Below are positions 54,328 to 62,862 of a stretch of 64,000 nucleotides of DNA, piece by piece. Positions within the stretch are counted from its first letter, which is position 1; each line of letters opens with the position of its first letter. This DNA is from Arthrobacter sp. FW306-07-I (GTDB lineage Bacteria; Actinomycetota; Actinomycetes; Actinomycetales; Micrococcaceae), in assembly GCF_021800405.1 (NCBI RefSeq), contig NZ_CP084550.1:2418001-2482000 (forward strand). Reading direction: 5' to 3'. A program made the translations under genes and the position numbers. Under the pieces are notes generated by a model that saw only the letters and a program-made list of their open reading frames with translations, did not search any database and had not been told where the DNA came from.

Positions 54328-55353
54328 TTGGTTGCAGTCTGGGGCATTCACAATGACGCACTGTCTGATGAATTGGTTGAGGAGGGATTCATCAGCATCG
54401 GCTGGTCTGCCATTCCCGACATTCGCTCAATCGGCAGAGACCGCGATTCATTGAAGCGCGCACTTAGCGGCGCTTATCCGGAAGCCAAGGCAGGAGCTAT
54501 CCCAGTCTGGGCTGGCATTCTCTATCGCTTCGGCTTTGAAATGAAGGCAGGCGACGTCGTCATCGCACCGTACCGCGCCGATAGCACCCTCAACTTTGGC
54601 GTCATTACGGGAGAATACGAATACCTACCCGAAGTCCCTGTGCACCCTCACCGGCGCAAGGTCAGGTGGGTCAAGACGGGAGTTTCTCGAGGCTTGTTTC
54701 CCCAGGCTGCACTCTATGAAATTGGCTCTGCAATGACGCTTTTCCGGGTCAAGAAAAATGTTCCCGTGTTCATGAACTTCCTCGATGCAGGTACGGACAG
54801 CCCGACACAGGAACACGTTGTTTCAATTGAGTCACACGCGGTAGATGAGTGGATCGAAACCGAGCCAAGTGCCGCCCGTTTGGACCAATTCACCCACGAC
54901 TTCATTCTGAAGACCCTGCTGCAAGACCTCTCACACGAAGAGTTTGAACATTTCACCGCCGATCTCCTCCGCGCCATGGGATACCAAGCGCGCGTGACGC
55001 CTTACTCCTCGGACGGCGGTGTTGATGTCATCGCGCACAAGGACCCTCTCGGCCTCGAACCACCGGTGATTAAAGTCCAGTGCAAACACACTGCCGCGCA
55101 GCAGTCCCGGCCGGACGTTCAACGCCTGAGTGGAACGCTTGCACACGGTGAACTTGCCCTCTTTGTCTGCCTTGGTAGTTTCAGCAAAGACGCTTTGGGC
55201 TACGAGCGTGAACGGCAAAACCTGCGGCTGCTCACAGGAGCGGAAGTCGTGGAACTGACCCTCGACAACTACGACAAGTTGGAGCCGCGCTGGAGGACGC
55301 GTATCCCCCTACGTCAGGTGTACGTTGTGGACCGCGCTAGTGAAGGTCGTTAG
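54328..55353 (+). CDS. Mrr-type restriction endonuclease
   Basis: A 341-residue enzyme. The N-terminal half (about 1-110, with VWGIHND, GFISIGW and DVVIAPYRADSTLNFGVITG) looks like a reader domain of the kind fused to Mrr nucleases. The C-terminal Mrr_cat domain (about 200-330) has SHEEFEHFTADLLRAMGY, Asp233 in SDGGVDVIA and Q251-C-K253, the D...QxK catalytic pattern. Mrr enzymes cut modified foreign DNA. The start is TTG 54328. It ends 18 nt from the gene that the IS21 element interrupts. Confidence 0.85.
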   Translation: MVAVWGIHNDALSDELVEEGFISIGWSAIPDIRSIGRDRDSLKRALSGAYPEAKAGAIPVWAGILYRFGFEMKAGDVVIAPYRADSTLNFGVITGEYEYLPEVPVHPHRRKVRWVKTGVSRGLFPQAALYEIGSAMTLFRVKKNVPVFMNFLDAGTDSPTQEHVVSIESHAVDEWIETEPSAARLDQFTHDFILKTLLQDLSHEEFEHFTADLLRAMGYQARVTPYSSDGGVDVIAHKDPLGLEPPVIKVQCKHTAAQQSRPDVQRLSGTLAHGELALFVCLGSFSKDALGYERERQNLRLLTGAEVVELTLDNYDKLEPRWRTRIPLRQVYVVDRASEGR

Positions 55354-55371
55354 CTCAGTCGGGGATTGCCG

Positions 55372-55681
55372 CTAAGGCAATGTGTTCGTCCAGTGGTCCC
55401 GCCAATTGCCGTGGAGTTCGAGCATCAGGGCGGGCTTCTCCACTGCACGAACGCTCGAAGCCTCGACCGAAAATTCCTGGTCGTGGGTGTTCAGCTTGCC
55501 ACGGCACTTATCCCAGGACTGCAGAGAGCTTTTTCGTCCTCTGCCACCAGCCTCGTCAATCCTCGAGAACGAGGCTGACCGCATATTCCAGCGCATGCCG
55601 AGCGAGGCTTCATGGTCCTGCACAAGTTGAAGGCCCAGTGCCACGTGCGCGAAGTCAGTCGGCCCTTTCCGTAGCTTCGTC
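55372..55681 (-). pseudogene. 3' part of a hypothetical gene split by the IS21 element
   Basis: This frame ends at 55372 (DHWTNTLP) and is open up to the transposon boundary. When 55682-60064 and one TTCGTC copy are removed, it continues in frame from the 5' part at 60065-60519, giving a single 252-residue protein. It has no recognised domain. An ATG at 55644 lies inside this part but has no start signal. Confidence 0.85.
55676..55681. repeat. Target-site duplication TTCGTC (left copy)
   Basis: It directly abuts the left end of the element at 55682 and is identical to 60065-60070. Confidence 0.85.
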
Positions 55682-55731
55682 TGAGTATGTCAACTATTTT
55701 TGGCCCCGTTAGGGCGGCCATATCCGGCCCC
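55682..55731 (+). repeat. Left terminal inverted repeat of the IS21-family element
   Basis: It begins TGAGTATGTC and has TGGCCCCGTTAGGGCGG and CCGGCCCC blocks. It matches the right end at 35 of 50 positions. Confidence 0.85.
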
Positions 55732-55738
55732 GTCCGGG

Positions 55739-56992
55739 TCAGGATTTTCTGCTTAGCCTGACCAGGCGCAGGATGATTCCTGCCGCGAACATGAGGATGC
55801 CGAGCACCACAGACAGCGGCGGGAGGGTGGCGACCAGGGCAACGCATGCCACGGCGCCAAGCACTTGCAGTGCTTTGGGATAACGGCGATCCGTGTCCGG
55901 CTGCGTGAAAGCGGCGATGTTGGCGACCAGGTAGTAGATCAGCACGCCGAACGAGGAGAAACCGATCGCGCCTCGCAGGTCGGCGACGGAGATGATCGCG
56001 CAGATCACCACGGCCAGAGTGGTCTCGGCCCGGTGGGGGACTTTGTAGCGGGGGTGGACGGCGGAGAGCCAGTGCGGAAGGTCGTGCTCGCGGGCCATGG
56101 CCAGGCTGGTTCGTCCCAGCCCGGCGATGAGGGCCAGCAGGGCGCCCAGTGCCGCGACCGCTGCTCCTGCCCGGACTACGGGGCCGGCCCATGACATCGA
56201 CCCGGCTTCTACCGCGGCGGCGAGGGGTGTGGGGTTGGTTGCCACTCCTTCGGGGCCGATGGTCGCCAGGAGGGTGACTGCAATGACGGCGTAGACGATG
56301 ATGGTGATGCCCAGGGCGATACCGATAGCGCGGGGGATGGTGCGTTTGGGGTCACGGACTTCTTCGCCCATGGTCGCGATTCTGGCGTAGCCGGCGAAGG
56401 CGAAGAACAACAGCCCCGCGGATTGCAAGATCCCGTACCAGCCATGAGCCAGCAGCCCGTCCCCGAGAATCCTTGCCGGGTCCGGGGAGGAGCCTCCCCA
56501 GCAGGCCGCAACGGCGATCGCGAGGGCTGCCAGCACGGCCACGACGAGGATGCGGGTCAGCCCGGCTGTCCTTGTTACGCCGTGGTAGTTCACGGCGGCG
56601 AGAACGATCACGGCGGCGATGGCCACGGGACGTTCCCACCCTGCCGGGGCCGCGTAGGCGGCGAAGGTCATGGCCATGGCCGCGGCGCTGGCGGTTTTGC
56701 CGATCACGAATCCCCACCCTGCCAGGAATCCGGACCAGGGACCCAGCCGTTCACGGCCGTAGACGTAGGTTCCGCCTGAGGTCGGGTAGACGGCGGCGAG
56801 CTGGGAGGAGGATGTGGCGTTGCAGAACGCCACGAAGGCCGCGACGACCAGACCAACCAGCAAGCCGGACCCTGCCGCGGCCGCTGCAGGGGTGAAAGCC
56901 GCGAACACACCGGCGCCGATCATCGAGCCAAGACCGATGACGGACGCGTCGAATGTTCCCAACCGGCGGGCCAGGGCCTGAGGGTTACTCAT
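55739..56992 (-). CDS. APC-family amino acid permease (transposon cargo)
   Basis: A 417-residue permease with about twelve membrane helices. The APC signatures are DASVIGLGSMIGAGVFAAFT in helix one and FFAFAGYARIATMGEEVRDP in helix six, followed by KRTIPRAI. It imports or exchanges amino acids or amines; substrate not readable. The ATG at 56992 (MSNPQALARRLGTF) overlaps the padR stop by 8 nt. It ends within 8 nt of the IS21 left terminal repeat, so it lies inside the mobile element. The last residues, RLVRLSRKS, are encoded next to the repeat. Confidence 0.88.
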   Translation of the reverse strand: MSNPQALARRLGTFDASVIGLGSMIGAGVFAAFTPAAAAAGSGLLVGLVVAAFVAFCNATSSSQLAAVYPTSGGTYVYGRERLGPWSGFLAGWGFVIGKTASAAAMAMTFAAYAAPAGWERPVAIAAVIVLAAVNYHGVTRTAGLTRILVVAVLAALAIAVAACWGGSSPDPARILGDGLLAHGWYGILQSAGLLFFAFAGYARIATMGEEVRDPKRTIPRAIGIALGITIIVYAVIAVTLLATIGPEGVATNPTPLAAAVEAGSMSWAGPVVRAGAAVAALGALLALIAGLGRTSLAMAREHDLPHWLSAVHPRYKVPHRAETTLAVVICAIISVADLRGAIGFSSFGVLIYYLVANIAAFTQPDTDRRYPKALQVLGAVACVALVATLPPLSVVLGILMFAAGIILRLVRLSRKS

Positions 56993-57305
56993 ACGGGTTC
57001 TCCTTCGGGGACGTGGGGAGGACTTCGGCGGCGAGTTCAGCAATGGACCTGCGGCCTTCAGCCAGGGCGTCAAGGCCTGCTGTCGTAGCCCGGTAGACGC
57101 GGCGGGGCCTGCCGCCGACTACTTCCTGGCGGGAGACCAGCAGGCCGTCCTGCTCCATCCGGTGCAGTGTCGGATACAGGGTTCCGGGAGAAATGGAATA
57201 CCCGTGGTTGGCCAGCTCTTCGGACATCCAGGCGCCGTGGATGTCTTCCTCGGCGGCGTGGTGGAGGATGTGGAGCCGCACGGCTGCACGCATCAATTCA
57301 CGCAT
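56985..57305 (-). CDS. PadR-family transcriptional regulator (transposon cargo)
   Basis: A 106-residue regulator. The winged-helix has LVILHHAAEED-type start, EELANHGYSISPGTLYPTLH in the recognition region and GRPRRVYRATTAGLDALAEG in the wing. PadR proteins are usually repressors of the adjacent transporter gene and respond to a ligand. It overlaps the permease start by 8 nt, so both are expressed together, and a perfect inverted repeat lies 21 nt upstream of its start. Confidence 0.9.
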   Translation of the reverse strand: MRELMRAAVRLHILHHAAEEDIHGAWMSEELANHGYSISPGTLYPTLHRMEQDGLLVSRQEVVGGRPRRVYRATTAGLDALAEGRRSIAELAAEVLPTSPKENPYE

Positions 57306-57325
57306 CGCACTCCCAATGTCGAATA

Positions 57326-57348
57326 CAGATATCGAAATCCGATATCTG
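57326..57348. promoter_or_regulatory. Candidate PadR operator
   Basis: CAGATATCG (57326-57334), AAATC spacer, CGATATCTG (57340-57348) is a perfect 9-bp inverted repeat in the promoter of padR. It probably gives autoregulation of padR and the permease. Confidence 0.7.
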
Positions 57349-57428
57349 GTCTGGGTTCTACGATACCTCCGCTCCGCGTCTTCTCCGAGCCCGAGGACAC
57401 GTTCTCGGACGGAGGGCCTGGACCGCGC

Positions 57429-58247
57429 TTACTGGCCCTGGGCCGTTGCGAGACTGCGGGCGAGCCGGTAAGAGTCAGTGCCGGTTTCGATGATAGTGCC
57501 GTTGAATGTCAGACGGTCCACGATGGCTGCACAGAGACGTGGATCCGTGAAAGTCTTGGTCCAGCCGGAGAACGACTCGTTGCTGGCGATGGCCACGGAG
57601 TTCTTTTCTTCGCGTTCGGTGAGGACCTGGAACAACAGCTCTGCACCGCGCCGGTCCAGTTCCATATAGCCAAGTTCGTCAATACACAACAAGTCCACGC
57701 GCCCGTAGCGGGCAATGGTCTTGGCCAAGACCTTCTCATCAGAGGCCTCGACGAGTTCGTTCACGAGCCGGGTGGCCAGCGTGTATTTGACCCGGTAGCC
57801 CTTCTCCGCCGCGGCGGTGCCGAGGCCGATGAGCAGGTGGGACTTCCCGGTCCCGGAGTCGCCGATCAGGCACAGGGGCGATCCTTTGCGGATCCAGTCC
57901 CCGGTTGCCAGGGTGTGGATCGTGGCGGCGTTGATGTTCGGGTTCGCGTCGAAATCGAAATCCCCGAGCCATTTATCCCGCGGGAAGCCGGCTGCTTTGA
58001 CGCGGCGGATCGAGGAGCGCCGATCCCGGTCATCACACTCGGCCAGCAACAGCTCCGCCAGGAACCCCTGATAGGAGAGCTGTTCCTTCCCCGCGACGTT
58101 GAGGGCTTCATCGAGCACCGCCCGGACGGTGGGCAACCGGAGCCGCCGGCAGGCCTGGTCCACGGCCGCGACCGCCGCCTGCTCGGTCAGGCCACGCCGC
58201 CGGCGCAGGGTCGGAGTGATGCTTGTTCCAGGGACGCTGGGGCTCAT
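57429..58247 (-). CDS. istB: IstB-type transposition ATPase
   Basis: A 272-residue AAA+ helper of IS21 transposition. Walker A is GDSGTGKSH (129-137) and Walker B is VDLLCIDELGY. IstB loads IstA on DNA and marks targets. It overlaps istA by 4 nt (ATGA). The end at 57429 lies 120 nt from padR. Intact, of normal length. Confidence 0.95.
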   Translation of the reverse strand: MSPSVPGTSITPTLRRRRGLTEQAAVAAVDQACRRLRLPTVRAVLDEALNVAGKEQLSYQGFLAELLLAECDDRDRRSSIRRVKAAGFPRDKWLGDFDFDANPNINAATIHTLATGDWIRKGSPLCLIGDSGTGKSHLLIGLGTAAAEKGYRVKYTLATRLVNELVEASDEKVLAKTIARYGRVDLLCIDELGYMELDRRGAELLFQVLTEREEKNSVAIASNESFSGWTKTFTDPRLCAAIVDRLTFNGTIIETGTDSYRLARSLATAQGQ

Positions 58248-59917
58248 GAGATGTTCTCCTTCGACACTGTTCCTTCGGTATGGGTGCGTTTGGCCAGCAA
58301 CTCGTCATAAGCACTAATCGAGGGCATTGGCCGGGTGTCCGGCGGGAGTCCTGCGATGACGGCTGCAGGGTCCATGAGCCGGCGCTGGGTGAGGCTGACA
58401 ACCCGTTGCACATTCACTTCCACATGAGCACCGGGATGACGGTCCGGACCGGACCCACCTCCGGAAGAAATCGTTGCGTGTCTGCGGGCTTCGACCGCGA
58501 CGACGTCGGCGCTGACCGCACCCACTCCCAGGGCTGCGGTGATTCCTGCAGTGACAGCGGATGCGTCCATGGAGCGGTGAAGCAGCAGGACGCCGATGAG
58601 TTCACGGGTGCCGACCGCGTCGCCGTTGACCCTGCGGGAGGCGGCCCAGAACGCCTCATGAGCACTGGTAAACGCGCCCGACTCCCGCGCCCGGGCCAGA
58701 GCCGTGGAACCAGGCAGTGCGCCGGGTTTGGTCTTGAGGACCTCGAGGTAGTGATCCAGCTGAACTGACTGCCCGTGTTTGGCAACAATCCGCTGATGCC
58801 TGGCGGCCACGGCACGGCCGTCGAAAACCACGACTTCGGAGGCCCGCAAGGACACCCGGACCTTCCTGCCGATGAACCGGGCCGGAACGGAGTACTTCAC
58901 CATCCGCACCGTGATCATCGAGGACCGGTCCACCCGCGGTGTCAGCGCCAGCCCCGGGTCGAAGACCTCTCCCGGCAGCGGCGCCAGGAACGGCTGTTCG
59001 GCCTCGAAGTCCTGGCCGATGGTGTGGATCCTGTCATTGATCCGCCGCCGGCCGTCCAGGGATTCCCATTCACGGATCCGGTCGTTGAGCTCATCCAGAG
59101 ACGCAGCGACAGGCATGGGCGAGAGCCTGTTACGACGGAACCAGCCCACCTCGCCTTCGACCCCACCCTTCTCGTGAGCCCCTGCAATGCCAGGCTGGCA
59201 GTAGAAGGGATCAAAGCCGTAGTGCGAGCGGAACAACACCCACCGGTCGTTCTCCTGCCGTTGCCGGCCCTGCCCGAACACCACGGCACTGACCGCGCTG
59301 GTGAGATTGTCGTAGCGGATGTGCTTCGTTGGGATGCCGCCCAAAACTTGGAAGGCTGCGATGTGGCCTTCCAGAAACGCTTCCTGGGCCTGTGTCGGGT
59401 AAATCCGGTGGATAGCCTTACCGGAGTGGGATAACCGGAAGACGAACATATGACACTTCGTCTTCACACCATTCAGAACCACCCAGACTTCACCGAAATC
59501 CACCTCCGCCTCCGCACACGGGGCATGCTCCTGCGGGACGAATACTTCAACCCGGCGGCCGGCCTCCACATCGATCTGAGCCCGACGGACCCGCACATAG
59601 TCACGCACGGTCGAATACGACAACTCCTCCGCCCCGCGCTCCTCAATGAGCCTGGCCAGAATCCGTCGGGCAGTATGGCGTTGCTTCCGTGGCGCCGTCG
59701 TATCCTCAGTCAGCATGGCATCGATCGCAGGCTTGAACGGCTCCAACCGCCAGGCCACGCCTTGTCGTGGTTTGCGTTCGGGAGGGGAAGCAGATCCCAG
59801 AGCCTGTCTCACAGTCCTTCGGTGAACCCTGTGCCTAGCCGCTAGTGCACGGACCGAGAGGCCCTCGACCCGGGCATCCCTTCGGATCTGCGCGAACAAC
59901 TCCACTCTCGACTCCAT
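58244..59917 (-). CDS. istA: IstA-type transposase
   Basis: A 557-residue DDE transposase of the IS21 family. A helix-turn-helix at about 15-40 (VRALAARHRVHRRTVRQALG) is followed by the catalytic core: Asp140 in AEVDFGEVW, Asp203 in RYDNL, and Glu254 in KGGVEGEV. The C-terminal part has the usual beta-barrel region. The ATG at 59917 (MESRVELFAQ) has GGAAGG 8-9 nt upstream; the 20-residue upward extension is not conserved-looking. It is intact, so the element may be active. Confidence 0.95.
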   Translation of the reverse strand: MESRVELFAQIRRDARVEGLSVRALAARHRVHRRTVRQALGSASPPERKPRQGVAWRLEPFKPAIDAMLTEDTTAPRKQRHTARRILARLIEERGAEELSYSTVRDYVRVRRAQIDVEAGRRVEVFVPQEHAPCAEAEVDFGEVWVVLNGVKTKCHMFVFRLSHSGKAIHRIYPTQAQEAFLEGHIAAFQVLGGIPTKHIRYDNLTSAVSAVVFGQGRQRQENDRWVLFRSHYGFDPFYCQPGIAGAHEKGGVEGEVGWFRRNRLSPMPVAASLDELNDRIREWESLDGRRRINDRIHTIGQDFEAEQPFLAPLPGEVFDPGLALTPRVDRSSMITVRMVKYSVPARFIGRKVRVSLRASEVVVFDGRAVAARHQRIVAKHGQSVQLDHYLEVLKTKPGALPGSTALARARESGAFTSAHEAFWAASRRVNGDAVGTRELIGVLLLHRSMDASAVTAGITAALGVGAVSADVVAVEARRHATISSGGGSGPDRHPGAHVEVNVQRVVSLTQRRLMDPAAVIAGLPPDTRPMPSISAYDELLAKRTHTEGTVSKENIS

Positions 59918-60014
59918 CCAGACCAGCCTTCCGCCGCATCCATACACTGATGAATCCAACGTTGAAGGTGGGGCCACATATAACCGTCACAAAGTGCCCG
60001 GCGAGTCATGAAGT

Positions 60015-60064
60015 GGGGCCAGAGATAACCGTCCTACCGGGGCCATTCAAACCTGTCACAGTCA
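60015..60064 (-). repeat. Right terminal inverted repeat of the IS21-family element
   Basis: Read on the minus strand it begins TGACTGTGAC and holds TGGCCCCGGTAGGACGG and CTGGCCCC. Its TAG (60034-60036) terminates the interrupted host gene. Confidence 0.85.
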
Positions 60065-60070
60065 TTCGTC
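60065..60070. repeat. Target-site duplication TTCGTC (right copy)
   Basis: It directly follows the right end of the element and is identical to 55676-55681. Confidence 0.85.
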
Positions 60071-60519
60071 AGAGCCAGCCGCGCGCGCTCGTGTCGGTAT
60101 CGAGGCGCCAACAGCTTCACTCCCGGGTAGTTTGTCCCCGGCAGGGCAGTGAGCAACAAAGACCATTCCATAAGGAGTTCGAGACGCTTTGCCTCAGTCT
60201 GGGACCTAGTGCCGGTACCGCCATAGACATCTGCTAGGGCACTCCAGAACAACACGAAGTTCTTGAGCAACCCGTCAGCGGCAAGGGCGTCGGAAGGCGC
60301 GCCCCGGTCGAGTTCAATTATGTCGAGTACAAGGGATTGGGGCAGAGTTAAGCACCCCTCGTGCCCCAGCTGCAAGAACCTGTCGATGCGGGCGGCCGTT
60401 GCGCTGAAGCACAGACTCCATTCCTGAATGCCCGGCACCTGAACCACAACAGACCGCTCGTGGTAGCGAAGCAGGTTTTTAGTCCAATTAAAGTACGGTG
60501 TGATTTCTTGCTCGGTCAT
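60065..60519 (-). pseudogene. 5' part of the hypothetical gene split by the IS21 element
   Basis: It starts with ATG at 60519 (MTEQEITPYFNW) after AAAGGAGAAACG and is open for 151 codons up to the transposon. In the current DNA it reads on into the element for ten codons (ending CDRFEWPR) and stops at a TAG inside the terminal repeat, giving 161 residues. Joined to 55372-55675 it gives 252 codons in frame. The protein is soluble and helical, without a known domain. A truncated product may still be made. Confidence 0.85.
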
Positions 60520-60549
60520 CGTTTCTCCTTTAGTGGGTTAAAGCAAAGT

Positions 60550-60571
60550 GCCCTTGGCGGATGCCAAGGGC
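60550..60571. terminator. 9-bp hairpin upstream of the split gene
   Basis: GCCCTTGGC (60550-60558) pairs with GCCAAGGGC (60563-60571); TGGAATTTT follows on the plus strand. It lies just upstream of the split gene and could be a leader hairpin of that gene. Confidence 0.5.
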
Positions 60572-60651
60572 TGGAATTTTGGACAGAATATTCGTTCATG
60601 GATAAGCGGATCGGCGTGCACGGCAGCTGGTGCGGGGGTCAGGGAATGCAA

Positions 60652-60679
60652 AAGGCCTCCGGAACGATCCGGAGGCCTT
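60652..60679 (+). terminator. 12-bp hairpin in the gap before ecsC
   Basis: AAGGCCTCCGGA (60652-60663) pairs perfectly with TCCGGAGGCCTT (60668-60679) around ACGA. A T-rich tail follows on the plus strand. No upstream plus-strand gene is evident within 60520-60651, so what it ends is unclear. Nothing else is seen in 60520-60927. Confidence 0.6.
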
Positions 60680-60927
60680 CATTGCTTCTATTATCTTCTT
60701 TGCCGCGTTACCAAATCAATTATCGTTGTTCTGAGTGGGTTTCAGAGCGCCCGTCATCTCGGCAACCTGGACAACATCGCTGATGGCAGCCCGCTACTCC
60801 GGGTTATCGATGTGCTCTTCCGTCGTATCGTGGGACCGCTTCCGTGACACATGCAAATCCCAGTCACTGCATATCAGATCGCAACCGCGAAGCAGTGTGC
60901 CTATTTCATGAGGTCGTCATGGCTGCT

Positions 60928-61944
60928 TTAGTCGATCCGGGCCTCAGCCAACGGCTCGTCTGAATCAGTAACCAGGGCCGCCGGCAGCGGCAACCCGTAC
61001 TTCTCACACAGGAATCGGGTCTGGCAGTACCGCTGCGCATCAGCGGCCACGTTGCCGAGAACTGCTGAGTTCATGCCGGCACCAATGAGGATGCCCACGT
61101 ACGGCAACACTTTAGCGACGTTTTGAACCGGCACTTTGGTACCGGCCGGACCAACGTGCTGCAGTAACTTCTCCAGGGCGGCCAGCAGACGATGGTCGGC
61201 ACGGAGTTTCTCCGACCACCGAACACGTCCCTTGATAGCGTCAGCTGCGCGGGCGACGTCACGCAGCGGCTCGACCTTGGCTGCTTGCGCCATGAATGAC
61301 CGGCGTACCAGGCGTTGGATGAAGATCTGCTCATCGGGGTCTTTAGCGTCGTAGCCGTACGAGTACGCGATTCGCGCCGCAATCGATGTGCTCAAGACTT
61401 GGATGACGAGAATGTCCGCTGTCATGGCAACAGGGATACCGGCCACGGGAGTCAGAGCCAGCACACCCATGGTCCCACCTTCCAGTGCGCCTGCTGTCCG
61501 CCACGTGAGGGTGTTGAATTTCAGCAGCCGGTCGCAAACCTTGAGATCGTGCTGCCGCAATTCGGTGAAACTATTGAGGTCGAGACCTCGCTTGCGGGCA
61601 AGCTTCTCAACGCCCTCAGGGTCGTTAAGCTCCATAGCCCAGTCGTTGACCAGCTCGAGAAGCGCTGCAGCGCCTTCGAGCGCTGGCCGCACCGCTGCAG
61701 TGGCGACAGCGTCGCCGGCACGGCGGATAGGCTCTTTGACCCCCTCTGGCACAGCTGCCGTGACCCTGTTCACGGCCATTCCTGTTACCTCTCCGGTGCG
61801 CTCGAGCGCAGTGCTCGCCCAGTTCGGCAGGCCACGGCGGTTGTTACGCTTCTGCCAGTGATCGTTGAGCTTCTCCCACACTTGCCCCTCGTAGGTGCTC
61901 ATCGGCATCGCGCCGCCGACGATCGGATCGGTAAATGTGCTCAC
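60928..61944 (-). CDS. EcsC-family protein
   Basis: A 338-residue protein with the EcsC arrangement: WEKLNDHWQKRNNRRGLP near the start, RRAGDAVATAAVRPALEGAA in the middle, amphipathic and hydrophobic helices (about 165-190 and 270-300, with PYVGILIGAGMNSAVLGNVA). The family is membrane-associated and of unknown role. GTG 61944 (VSTFTDPIVG) has GGAGAA upstream; the longer open frame is not protein-like. A 207-bp gap follows upstream with no gene. Confidence 0.85.
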   Translation of the reverse strand: MSTFTDPIVGGAMPMSTYEGQVWEKLNDHWQKRNNRRGLPNWASTALERTGEVTGMAVNRVTAAVPEGVKEPIRRAGDAVATAAVRPALEGAAALLELVNDWAMELNDPEGVEKLARKRGLDLNSFTELRQHDLKVCDRLLKFNTLTWRTAGALEGGTMGVLALTPVAGIPVAMTADILVIQVLSTSIAARIAYSYGYDAKDPDEQIFIQRLVRRSFMAQAAKVEPLRDVARAADAIKGRVRWSEKLRADHRLLAALEKLLQHVGPAGTKVPVQNVAKVLPYVGILIGAGMNSAVLGNVAADAQRYCQTRFLCEKYGLPLPAALVTDSDEPLAEARID

Positions 61945-62151
61945 TGAGGTTCTCCATTTCGACTGCGATTGCTGGGTCCCATGATGCCCTACCACCCAAC
62001 TCATGATTGAGAAGGACCGCGTGTGGACGAGAAGGGCATCCGTCTTGTTGATCCTTAGCCGCGGGAATGCAGGACGGTAAGAAGCTCTCCGAGGAGTGCG
62101 AAGGAGACGAACCGGTGAATCCGGTAGGCCTCCTTTCGACCTCAAGACCGC

Positions 62152-62811
62152 CTATCCCGAAATTTGGATCCGGGCAGCCTCCTGCAGCAGCGGATCAGAA
62201 ATCATGACGGTGGCAGCACCCGGAGCAATATCGAAGGCCACGTTGCCCCGCGCCTTGTCGCCGGGCAGAACCTCGCCTGAGCCCAGCTGATTATCGGCGA
62301 ACATGCTCATGTCTGCCTTACGCCCGTTGGCATCCTTCGCCGTGAAGTAGAGCGGGTTGGAGCTCGTCTTGCCGGATTCCGTTTCCCAGAGCACGTCCAG
62401 GAGCAGGTAGGTGCCGTTCTTGGGCGGTGTAGCGAACGCGCCGGTGGTGACTGAGTCGGTGCGGACGGCGGACACGATAGTGATCCTGGCGACGTTGCCG
62501 TTGCGCATCTTCACGGAGAACGGAACGCCCACCACAGGTGCCGCGGGAGCAGCAGGAGCTGACGACGGCGGTGCTGCCGCCGCCGGGGCGGCAGGCACAG
62601 CGGCAGCCGGCGCGGTGGCCTCAGCGGACGCTACGGCGGAGGCGACGGGGCTGGAGTCCGCAGCCTGCTTGCTTCCGCCGGAGCAGGAACCCATGAGAAT
62701 GCCCACCAGCAGGACGCCTGCGGGGACAACGAAGCGCTTTTTCTTGTAGAACGGGCGGGTGGCAGGTGCCTGGGCAGCCGGCGGGATGGGGACGAAGTTC
62801 TGGTTGGTCAT
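62152..62811 (-). CDS. DUF4352-type anchored protein
   Basis: A 219-residue protein. A Pro-rich start is followed by a membrane segment (about 28-43) that ends in MGSCSGGS; the Cys looks like a lipoprotein box but the long N-terminus is unusual. An Ala/Pro linker (about 50-92) leads to an immunoglobulin-like DUF4352 domain (GTYLLLDVLWETESGKTSSN, then DIAPGAATVMI). The start ATG 62811 has GAAAGG 8 nt upstream. The coiled-coil gene lies directly upstream. Confidence 0.8.
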   Translation of the reverse strand: MTNQNFVPIPPAAQAPATRPFYKKKRFVVPAGVLLVGILMGSCSGGSKQAADSSPVASAVASAEATAPAAAVPAAPAAAAPPSSAPAAPAAPVVGVPFSVKMRNGNVARITIVSAVRTDSVTTGAFATPPKNGTYLLLDVLWETESGKTSSNPLYFTAKDANGRKADMSMFADNQLGSGEVLPGDKARGNVAFDIAPGAATVMISDPLLQEAARIQISG

Positions 62812-62862
62812 GATGGTGCCTTTCAAGTGATGCGGTTGGATGATGCTGCGGAGTAGCAGTGG

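Larger units (their letters stand above)
55682..60064 (-). mobile_element. IS21-family transposon carrying a PadR regulator and an APC permease
   Basis: The 4383-bp element has terminal repeats that start TGAGTATG (55682, left) and TGACTGTG (60064 read on the minus strand). Over the first 50 nt the two ends agree at 35 positions without gaps. A 6-bp direct repeat TTCGTC borders it. It contains istA and istB in the usual ATGA-overlapping order. Downstream of istB come padR and a permease gene, which ends 8 nt inside the terminal repeat region. Both are inside the element. Further GGGGCC-A-N-A-TAACCGTC repeats at 59968-60035 are the multiple terminal sequences expected of IS21. It appears intact. 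Confidence 0.9.
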
